Assembly: GCA_025996865.1 (NCBI GenBank) | Contig: BNTV01000005.1 | Location: forward strand, 1-64,000 | Origin: Bacteroidia bacterium | GTDB taxonomy: Bacteria > Bacteroidota > Bacteroidia > Bacteroidales > Azobacteroidaceae | Reading direction: 5' to 3' | Length of the DNA stretch: 64,000 bases | Shown here: piece after piece, positions 52,995-64,000 of the stretch | Layout of the letters: each line of letters begins with the position of its first letter | Position numbering within the stretch: position 1 is the stretch's first letter | The notes under the pieces: generated by a model | What the model saw: only the letters and a program-made list of their open reading frames with translations | Told to the model about the DNA's origin: nothing | Database searches by the model: none | Made by a program: the position numbers and the translations under genes

Positions 52995-53870
52995 ATGCCT
53001 TCTTTAAAAGAAATAAAAGGGCGCATTGCCTCGGTCGATTCTACCCGGAAAATCACTTCGGCGATGAAGATGGTGTCTTCCGCCAAGTTGCGGAAGGCGC
53101 AATCTCACGTTGAGCAGTTTTTGCCATACCAAAAGCAATTGATGGACATTCTTGGCCGGTACCTTTCGACTGATATAGAGGATTTTTCCTCGCCTTTGGC
53201 GGAAAACCGGGAAGTGAAACGGGTCGCAATTGTCGCCGTTTCCTCCAATTCCAGTTTTTGTGGAGCATTTAATTCGAACGTCATTCGTTTGTTAGGGGAA
53301 ACGATACGAAAATATCACGCTTTGAAATACGAGATAGAGGTTTATCCCATCGGGAAAAAAGTGGAAGAAGCAGTTAAAAAAGGTATCGTTTCGGTCGAAC
53401 AGAAAGGGAGTTATATTTCCTTGATGGACAAACCGAATTACGAAGGAGCCAGAGATATCGCCGATGTTTTGGTTGCTGATTTCTTATCCAAAAAAATCGA
53501 CAAAGTGGAGTTGATTTATAATCATTTCAAAAGCATGGGCGTGCAAATTCCAACGGATGATCCGTTTTTGCCGATCATTTTACCGAAAAATGGAACCCAA
53601 ACGACGACAGCAACGGATTATATCGTTGAACCGGATCGAAAAACCTTGTTGGACACTTTGCTTCCCAAATCACTACGAGCAAAAATTTTCGCTGTTCTCT
53701 TAGATTCTGCCGCAGCTGAACAAGCGGCGCGAACCGTTGCCATGCAAATTGCAACCGACAATGCCAATGATCTGATAGACGAATTAACACTTCAATACAA
53801 CAAACAGCGGCAACAAGCAATTACCAGTGAATTGTTGGATATTCTCGGCGGTTCGGAAGCTTTGAAGTAG
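52995..53870 (+). CDS. atpG: F1 ATP synthase subunit gamma
   Basis: A 291-residue rotor shaft subunit. The N-terminal helix PSLKEIKGRIASVDSTRKIT and C-terminal helix LIDELTLQYNKQRQQAITSELLDI form the central coiled coil, with the Rossmann-like globular part between (VAVSSNSSFCGAFNSNV). It is the last gene of the operon. No strong terminator is seen directly behind it; the next hairpin with a T-run is after the small gene at 53980-54369. Confidence 0.96.
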   Translation: MPSLKEIKGRIASVDSTRKITSAMKMVSSAKLRKAQSHVEQFLPYQKQLMDILGRYLSTDIEDFSSPLAENREVKRVAIVAVSSNSSFCGAFNSNVIRLLGETIRKYHALKYEIEVYPIGKKVEEAVKKGIVSVEQKGSYISLMDKPNYEGARDIADVLVADFLSKKIDKVELIYNHFKSMGVQIPTDDPFLPIILPKNGTQTTTATDYIVEPDRKTLLDTLLPKSLRAKIFAVLLDSAAAEQAARTVAMQIATDNANDLIDELTLQYNKQRQQAITSELLDILGGSEALK

Positions 53871-53979
53871 TTTGGGCGATTTTTTTCGAGTTAATTAAAC
53901 TTAATTCATTTAAACCATCGTCGAAATCATTTGTCAATAATGATGTTAAATAATTTATTTTAATTAATTTGGAAATTAT

Positions 53980-54369
53980 ATGAAAAAAATTGCTTTTTTA
54001 GCATTTCTACTGCTAACAACCTCGTTTGTTTTTGCACAACGCCCAGAAGGGGGTGGAATGAGAGGCAGAAATTTTTCTGCTGAAGAAATTGCCAAGCGCA
54101 ATACCGACTGGATGAAGAAGGATTTGAATTTAAAGGAAGCACAGATTGCTCCGGTTGATTCTATTAATCTGCTCTATGCCAAGGCTCAATTGGCTTTGTT
54201 CCAATCAGCCAACGGAGATCGTGAAAAAATCCGGGAGGCGATGACGAAATTAGGAGTCAAGAAAGAAGAATCTTTAACTCCGGTTTTGACGAAGGAACAA
54301 CTGAATTTGTACAAGAAAAGGGTGAGTGAACGGGGTAATTCCAACAGGCCTCGGAGAAATGCGGGATAA
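53980..54369 (+). CDS. Small exported helical protein, DUF4890-like
   Basis: A 129-residue protein with a signal peptide (MKKIAFLAFLLLTTSFVFAQ) and a mature part that is mostly helical and charged. RNTDWMKKDLNLKEAQIAPVDSINL followed by LTPVLTKEQLNLYKKR resembles the Spy/CpxP-like or DUF4890 group of periplasmic proteins, which are often chaperone-like. The glycine- and arginine-rich segment after the signal (RPEGGGMRGR) and the tail RPRRNAG fit that group. It lies 109 bases after atpG and ends at a strong terminator. Confidence 0.7.
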   Translation: MKKIAFLAFLLLTTSFVFAQRPEGGGMRGRNFSAEEIAKRNTDWMKKDLNLKEAQIAPVDSINLLYAKAQLALFQSANGDREKIREAMTKLGVKKEESLTPVLTKEQLNLYKKRVSERGNSNRPRRNAG

Positions 54370-54385
54370 ATTCCGGTAAAGAGAT

Positions 54386-54449
54386 AATAACTAAAAATCG
54401 AAAGCAAAAAACATTTTGTGATTTGCTTTCGATTTTTAGTTATTTTTTT
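54386..54449 (+). terminator. Strong terminator hairpin
   Basis: Two perfect 23-base arms (54386-54408 and 54422-54444), a 13-base loop and a following T-run to 54449. The left side also carries A residues, so it could work in both directions. It ends the small exported-protein gene and probably residual ATP synthase transcription. Confidence 0.9.
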
Positions 54450-54710
54450 AGCTACCATCCTTTGTCGGGGTAGCCGGTACCATTGACGCAGAATATCCGG
54501 CTTCAACACGGAAAATACACGATTGAAGGTATATTCTTATTTCAAAATATGATAGGATATAGAAACAACTGTAAAAACAATTATCAATTATTATTGTATG
54601 TATTTTCTATAATACCCATTATCATTTATTGCTTCGCTAAATAGTGGGGCTTTTTTTATTTTCCATTTAAATGTTAAATCTTTCGATTCAGATAAATAAT
54701 TGCTAAAATA
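54450..54710. other. Gene-free region between two terminators and a promoter
   Basis: No gene is recognised. The first 160 bases hold nothing beyond short inverted words (GGTAGCCGGTACC) and, on the minus strand, a short open stretch ending NGTGYPDKGW that may be the tail of a lost gene. A second hairpin follows at 54615-54657. After it the sequence is AT-rich up to the promoter at 54711. Confidence 0.4.
54615..54657 (+). terminator. Terminator-like hairpin in the gene-free region
   Basis: An 8-bp stem (CCCATTAT at 54615-54622 with ATAGTGGG at 54641-54648, one G-T pair), then GC and seven T residues. No gene ends directly before it, so it may belong to a small RNA or to a lost gene. Confidence 0.5.
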
Positions 54711-54742
54711 TTTGCACAATAATAAAAAGATTATTATTTTTG
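54711..54742 (+). promoter_or_regulatory. Promoter of the DUF5053-type gene pair
   Basis: TTTG (54711-54714), 20 bases, then TATTTTTG (54735-54742). Transcription would start near 54749, beyond the ATG at 54745, which moves the likely start of the first gene to 54769. Confidence 0.7.
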
Positions 54743-54768
54743 TAATGTCAATTAATAATAACAAAAAG

Positions 54769-54969
54769 ATGGAAGATGATTTAAGAGAAGTTTTAAGCCT
54801 GATTATTCACAGAAGAATGACTTTAAAGGCAGAGTTGGAAGTTCTAAGGTCGGCAGAAACATTTGATTTGAAAAAGAGTTACAAAGGTGAAATCGACCAG
54901 GTTTTAGACGAAATGAACGAACTCGAAAAAATTTACAAGAGATTAACAAATAGTAAAACAACCGGTTAA
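54769..54969 (+). CDS. Small helical protein, 66 residues
   Basis: A 66-residue charged protein, almost entirely helical by composition (DDLREVLSLIIHRRMTLKAELEVL, then DQVLDEMNELEKIYKRL), with coiled-coil character. The frame extends to 54700, but the promoter elements make starts at 54700 and 54745 unlikely. The ATG at 54769 is preceded by AACAAAAAG, the same context as the next gene. The DUF5053-type gene follows 14 bases downstream, so they form a pair. Function unknown. Confidence 0.6.
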   Translation: MEDDLREVLSLIIHRRMTLKAELEVLRSAETFDLKKSYKGEIDQVLDEMNELEKIYKRLTNSKTTG

Positions 54970-54983
54970 AAACAACAAAAAAG

Positions 54984-55403
54984 ATGGAACTGAAAAATGA
55001 ATTGGAAAAATTAGCATCTTACTTCGCAACCACAAACGAAGGTGATGTGCAACGGTTTAAGGAACAATTTGCTTTGATACGCAAAAACTTCACAACTGAA
55101 GTGGATAAAAAAAACATTGAGGATTTTTTTGAAAGTATGGTTGCTAAAAGCAGACAGCAATCGGAAAAGGATATGGAATACATTCGATTCCGGGCAAGCC
55201 TGTTGGAAAACAAGGATATTATCCCGATGTCGTTTATTGCGCAACATTATTTTAAAAAATCAAAATCGTGGATATATCAGAGAATTAACGAAAACCGTGT
55301 CAATGGGAAGTCGGCGAAATTTTCGGCAGAAGAAATCAATATTTTTAATTTTGCATTAAAAGATATCAGTAAAAAAATCGGCTCAATTTCTATGCCCGCA
55401 TAG
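54984..55403 (+). CDS. DUF5053-family protein
   Basis: A 139-residue protein. The N-terminal half is helical and acidic. The C-terminal half (IPMSFIAQHYFKKSKSWIYQRINENRVNGKSAKFSAEEINIFNFAL) looks like a helix-turn-helix-type segment in which a residue run is followed by the phrase SWIYQRINENRVNGK. I recall this pattern from DUF5053 proteins in Bacteroidales, often near mobile elements. DNA binding is possible but not shown. It is paired with the 66-residue gene and followed by a terminator at 55425-55456. Confidence 0.65.
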   Translation: MELKNELEKLASYFATTNEGDVQRFKEQFALIRKNFTTEVDKKNIEDFFESMVAKSRQQSEKDMEYIRFRASLLENKDIIPMSFIAQHYFKKSKSWIYQRINENRVNGKSAKFSAEEINIFNFALKDISKKIGSISMPA

Positions 55404-55424
55404 TTATTATTTAATTGACACCCG

Positions 55425-55456
55425 AATCCCGCTATGAGCCTTGGCGGGATTTTTTT
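55425..55456 (+). terminator. Terminator after the DUF5053-type gene
   Basis: An 8-bp stem AATCCCGC/GCGGGATT (55425-55432 with 55444-55451), an 11-base loop and a T-run to 55456. It lies 22 bases after the stop codon. Confidence 0.85.
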
Positions 55457-55524
55457 GTCATCGACACCCTCAAAAGCAAACGGATAATTTTTACCGGCGC
55501 GAACTTGAGTGCTTTCATCAATAT

Positions 55525-55608
55525 CTAAAATTCGATTCCCATAAAGAAAGAAAAATTAGTACTCGAATATCCCTGTCCCGATACTGTCCCGGCTGACAGG
55601 CTGCGACC
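55525..55608 (-). pseudogene. 3' remnant of an outer membrane protein gene
   Basis: On the minus strand a frame ends GYSSTNFSFFMGIEF and then TAG. A final beta-strand with alternating hydrophobic residues and a terminal phenylalanine is the signal for outer membrane insertion. The frame is closed by a stop less than 30 codons upstream, so only the tail of the gene is left. It lies between the DUF5053-type gene and tRNA-Pro, a site where insertions are common. Confidence 0.4.
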
Positions 55609-55650
55609 TTACTTAACTACGTGTGTATTAAATAATTAAACATAACAAAG

Positions 55651-55725
55651 TCGGGGTAGCGGGATTCGAACCCACGACCCCCTGCTCCCAAAGCAGGTGC
55701 GCTAACCGGACTGCGCTACACCCCG
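55651..55725 (-). tRNA. tRNA-Pro (anticodon TGG)
   Basis: On the minus strand a complete cloverleaf: acceptor stem CGGGGTG pairing with TACCCCG, D-arm with GCGC stems, anticodon stem CCTGC/GCAGG with loop TTTGGGA (anticodon TGG), and T-arm with GGTTCGAATCC. Discriminator base A is at 55651; CCA is not encoded. The promoter elements TACCTTTG (55740-55747) and TTTG (55766-55769) stand just upstream. Confidence 0.97.
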
Positions 55726-55739
55726 AACTTTTGCGGCTG

Positions 55740-55769
55740 CAAAGGTAATGGATTTTTTTTATTTTCAAA
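55740..55769 (-). promoter_or_regulatory. tRNA-Pro promoter
   Basis: Minus-strand TACCTTTG (55740-55747) and TTTG (55766-55769), 18 bases apart. The -7 element and following bases TTACCTTTGCA resemble those of the leftward promoter at 120-150. Confidence 0.75.
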
Positions 55770-55821
55770 AGGAAATCACAAAAAATATTTTTGGCATTTT
55801 AGGTTGAAAAGATTTGTCGCT

Positions 55822-56325
55822 TCATAAAATTTTTTCATACGCCCTACGTTGATTCTTGTCATAAAAGATTTCTCCGCAATAGGTAAAACCCAAAGCAGAC
55901 AGGATTTTCTGCATAAACAAGTTATCAAAATTCGTGTCCACCCGGAAACTGCCGATTTCCTTTTGCTTCCCTAATTCCCCTACTTTTTGCATAAATAAAG
56001 TAGCAATACCCCGGTTTTTTACTTCATCGGCTACAGCCAAACGATGAACAACCACATAAGATAAACCGGTCAACCATTTACCCTGAATATCGTTATAGGC
56101 AGGTTCACCGTCAAAAATAACCGCACCATAAGCAATTACGCCGCTATCTCCACACAAAACATAACCATAACCGTTTGCAATATCGTTTGCAATATTCTCA
56201 ATAGCCGGATAGCCATCCTGCCATTGATGGCTATTCATCCGGCGCATTTGCGCTTTGGCTTGCAGGATTATTTGCCAAATACGTTCTGTATCTGTTTGTT
56301 TTGCTTTTCTGAATATGAAATCCAT
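55822..56325 (-). CDS. GNAT N-acetyltransferase
   Basis: A 167-residue acetyltransferase of the GNAT superfamily. The acetyl-CoA-binding region is LAVADEVKNRGIATLFMQKV (R/Q-x-x-G-x-A type, NRGIA), preceded by the beta-4 strand LSYVVVHR and followed by FRVDTNFDNLFMQKILSALGFTYCG, the usual C-terminal end. The substrate is unknown. It lies 11 bases after the VOC-domain gene and is probably cotranscribed with it. Confidence 0.85.
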   Translation of the reverse strand: MDFIFRKAKQTDTERIWQIILQAKAQMRRMNSHQWQDGYPAIENIANDIANGYGYVLCGDSGVIAYGAVIFDGEPAYNDIQGKWLTGLSYVVVHRLAVADEVKNRGIATLFMQKVGELGKQKEIGSFRVDTNFDNLFMQKILSALGFTYCGEIFYDKNQRRAYEKIL

Positions 56326-56336
56326 ACATTTTGTAT

Positions 56337-56708
56337 CTATGGCAAAATTTCTATCCAGTACCCATCCGGATCTTCAATAAAATACAAGCCCATATCGTGA
56401 TTTTCATAACAAACCCAACCGTTTTCCTTGTGGAACTTGCGGATTTCATCGTAATCACCGGCTACGCGGACACATAAATGTTGTTCGTTATCGCCCATAT
56501 CATAAGGCTTTTCCCAATCGCGAAGCCAGGTAAGTTCCAATAGGAATTGGGAGGAATTATCTGTCAGGAAAGTAATTAAGAAAGAGCCATCTGCTGCTTT
56601 TTGTTGATGGTGGATTTTGAATCCCAAGGCTTTTTCATAAAAAGCCAGACTTTTTTCCAAGTCCAATACATTACAATTGTAATGGTCGAATCGTGCTTTA
56701 ATATCCAT
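56337..56708 (-). CDS. VOC-family protein, lactoylglutathione lyase-like
   Basis: A 123-residue protein with two beta-alpha-beta-beta-beta modules of the vicinal oxygen chelate fold. The four metal ligands match glyoxalase I: H9 (FDHYN), E58 (LLELTW), H77 (EQHLCV) and E120 (YWIEILP). Glyoxalase I detoxifies methylglyoxal as a thiol adduct. Since Bacteroidota mostly lack glutathione, the thiol cofactor is uncertain. TATCTTTG on the minus strand at 56739-56746 is the likely promoter. Confidence 0.85.
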   Translation of the reverse strand: MDIKARFDHYNCNVLDLEKSLAFYEKALGFKIHHQQKAADGSFLITFLTDNSSQFLLELTWLRDWEKPYDMGDNEQHLCVRVAGDYDEIRKFHKENGWVCYENHDMGLYFIEDPDGYWIEILP

Positions 56709-56789
56709 AAATTTTTATCGTTATTTCAAAATTATCCACAAAGATACAAATTTTAATTTTTATCTTTGCCCTAAATTTATATAAACCAA

Positions 56790-62373
<5,584 letters not shown>

Positions 62374-62380
62374 GTTATTA

Positions 62381-64000
62381 TTATTTTTGATATACCCTCA
62401 CATAATCAATTTCATATTTCAACGGGAAAGCCGCATCATCGGGTGTTCCGCCGTTTTGTCCGCCAATCGCCAGATTCAGCAACAGGTAATGCGGTTGTTT
62501 AAACGGATTGGTATAATTACCAAGCGAACCATTTTGCGTATCTTTCAATAATGTTTCGTTTAACAATTCATCATCTAAATATAACCGGATGGCTTCTTCG
62601 TCCCAATCCATGCGCCAGACATGAAATTTATCCGCCCAATTCGGGTCTTTGTCCGTAAATTTGGAAAAAGGCACGGTTTGCGTGTCCCATTTACCAACCG
62701 AGGGTGTATCCGTTCCCCAAGCCACATTCGCCAAAATATGCGGAATATCTTTGATTCGATAATATTCCATAATGTCAATTTCGCCGTTTGAAGGCCAAGG
62801 CATGGATTTTCCCAAAGTCCAGATAGCCGGCCATGAACCGGAAGCGGTAGGTATTTTTGCCCGGACTTCAAAACGTCCGTATAGAAATTCTTTTTTGCCA
62901 ACCGTTTTAATGGAACTTGCCGAATATTCCGCAAATTTACGATTTTTTTTCCAATCCCTATTTCCTTCCACATAATTGGGATTGGGTATTTGTTCTTTTT
63001 TTCCTTCAATAGTAAGGATGCCGTTGTGAATATTGGCATTGTCGGACTGATACCATTGCAATTCATTGTTGCGGACAAATCCCTGTTCATACGACCAAAA
63101 TTCGGGATTGGGTTTGCCTTCGTTGTCAAATTCGTCAGACCAAACAAGCGCTCCTAAATCCCCTGAAGGGGACTTTGCTGAGCGGGTATTAGAATTATTC
63201 TCGAAAATCTCACTGTCTAAAGCCCCATTTTGGGGGTTTGGGGGTGAAAAAATACTTAAATCCCATTTATCGAACCATTTCAAAACAGGCAATCCGTTTT
63301 CAAACAGAATGGGCAACCAGATATAGCGGGCATCAATCGGTTTTTTGGGCGTCCAACGGTCGGCCATAAAAATGAAAGCGTCTTTTTTGCCAATTACTTG
63401 TTGAATATAAGTGCTTTGCGAATGAAAAGTAAGGTCGGCGTCTGCACCGACAGCGGGGTTGGGATGTTCCGTCCAAGGCCCCCAGATATTATCGGCTGTG
63501 AATAAACGGGCGGCGTTTGGATCCCATCCGGTACAGCCGGAAGTAATCAGAAAATATCGTCCGTCTTTTTTGAAAATAGCGGGCGCTTCGTTGTGTCCGG
63601 CAGGAGCGATGCGGATGTATTTTCCGGAATGGCTGAGATAATCGCCGGATAATTCCGCCAAGTTCAAAGTCAGATTTTCTTCCGAAGAATAAATATGGTA
63701 GGCTTTACCGTCATCATCGACATAAAGCGTCATATCGCGTGACATCTGTCCGCCAGCAAAATCGCGGCGGGTAAACATGCCGTCTTCTGTGGCTTTCCTC
63801 CATTCGGGCGTCCACCATTTGGGGAAACTTGCAAGTGTAGTAGTATCCTTGCGTTGCGTTTCCGTGAGGTTGACAGGCCAAAAGCCTGCATTCGGCCGGT
63901 AGGATTTCAGATAGGTGTAAGGGCCGGCCGCTTTATCGCTGACAGCAATTCCTACTCTTGCCGCTTCATAGCCCTTTCCTTTTAATTCCAAATGAAAATA
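62381..64000 (-). CDS. GH43-GH16 two-domain glycoside hydrolase (5' end outside the window)
   Basis: At least 539 residues; the frame is open at the window end, so the N terminus is missing. The first part is a GH43-type five-bladed propeller (YEAARVGIAVSDKAAGPYTYL, then GQMSRDMTLYVDDDGKAYHIY, then SGCTGWDPNAARLF). The second part is a GH16 jelly roll with the catalytic signature EIDIME (62765-62782) and the ending YEIDYVRVYQK, as in laminarinase/beta-glucanase-type enzymes. Between them about 32 residues (GALVW back to NPQNGALDS) are encoded by a GC-rich inverted repeat (63151-63245). It heads a run with two GH2 enzymes, so a galactose- or glucose-containing polysaccharide is the likely target. 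Confidence 0.88.
   Translation of the reverse strand, partial: YFHLELKGKGYEAARVGIAVSDKAAGPYTYLKSYRPNAGFWPVNLTETQRKDTTTLASFPKWWTPEWRKATEDGMFTRRDFAGGQMSRDMTLYVDDDGKAYHIYSSEENLTLNLAELSGDYLSHSGKYIRIAPAGHNEAPAIFKKDGRYFLITSGCTGWDPNAARLFTADNIWGPWTEHPNPAVGADADLTFHSQSTYIQQVIGKKDAFIFMADRWTPKKPIDARYIWLPILFENGLPVLKWFDKWDLSIFSPPNPQNGALDSEIFENNSNTRSAKSPSGDLGALVWSDEFDNEGKPNPEFWSYEQGFVRNNELQWYQSDNANIHNGILTIEGKKEQIPNPNYVEGNRDWKKNRKFAEYSASSIKTVGKKEFLYGRFEVRAKIPTASGSWPAIWTLGKSMPWPSNGEIDIMEYYRIKDIPHILANVAWGTDTPSVGKWDTQTVPFSKFTDKDPNWADKFHVWRMDWDEEAIRLYLDDELLNETLLKDTQNGSLGNYTNPFKQPHYLLLNLAIGGQNGGTPDDAAFPLKYEIDYVRVYQK
63151..63245. repeat. Inverted repeat inside the GH43-GH16 linker
   Basis: Left arm CTCCTAAATCCCCTGAAGGG (from 63151) and right arm CCCATTTTGGGGGTTTGGGG (to about 63241) are imperfect inverse copies flanking about 40 bases. 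Each arm is itself a small hairpin. The element keeps the frame open and encodes most of the linker between the two catalytic domains. A related half-copy lies at 10288-10325. Confidence 0.65.

Noticed and set aside
56761..56789. Plus-strand promoter TATCTTTG near the lacZ 3' end
   Set aside because: No rightward gene follows; only the antisense of lacZ lies downstream, and no -33 element is present at the right distance.

Overview
The window comes from a member of the Bacteroidota, most likely the order Bacteroidales. The evidence is TTTG-N19-20-TAnnTTTG promoters in front of many genes, almost no Shine-Dalgarno sites, a SusC/SusD pair, several TonB-dependent receptors with signal peptides ending in AQ, an ATP synthase operon in the order D-C-orf-B-E-F-H-A-G, and one protein with a type IX secretion (T9SS) sorting tail. 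Base composition is moderately AT-rich. I cannot name a genus.

Layout. 1-210: promoter and leader pointing left, probably of an rRNA operon lying outside the window. 211-7738: housekeeping and accessory genes: an iron alcohol dehydrogenase, a coupled oxidoreductase/GNAT/radical-SAM unit, an MNT-HEPN pair whose HEPN partner looks internally deleted, a LuxR-type regulator, cysK, a glutathione peroxidase and superoxide dismutase. 8225-13164: TonB receptor with DUF4249 lipoprotein, then a Zn/Cd-type P-ATPase. 13144-15881: a GNAT-like/small-ORF pair, a NagB-PIG-L fusion and a decayed piece of a NagB-PIG-L paralogue. 15979-21222: AddB-like nuclease, a Cys/Lys-rich exported protein, and an acyl-CoA ligase. 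21430-26533: a SusC/SusD pair without enzymes next to it.

26728-32477 is the most system-like block. It holds an ECF sigma factor, a FecR anti-sigma factor and an STN-domain TonB receptor in overlapping order, then a lipoprotein and a T9SS-tailed propeller protein. An almost identical 35-bp bipartite motif stands before the sigma gene and again before the lipoprotein gene, so it is a good candidate for the promoter this sigma factor reads. 32575-36599 is a MacA/MacB-type export operon split by a kinase-like gene that has its own promoter. 36700-37150 holds an IS remnant and a broken exported-protein gene. 37155-40677 has a TonB receptor/DUF2141 unit and a regulator/membrane-protein unit that share an identical 15-bp palindrome, a likely operator.

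40948-46575 holds a DUF1573 protein, gcvP, a metallo-hydrolase, rsmG and a DUF3298-type lipoprotein. 46777-53870 is the complete F1Fo ATP synthase operon. 53980-56708 holds small genes, strong terminators, tRNA-Pro(TGG) and two small enzymes. 56790-64000 is a glycan-degradation cluster: two GH2 enzymes and a GH43-GH16 fusion cut off by the window end.

Dispersed short repeats sit between genes and in three places have become part of reading frames: at the 5' ends of the MacB-type ATPase frame and the lacZ frame, and in the linker of the GH43-GH16 protein.
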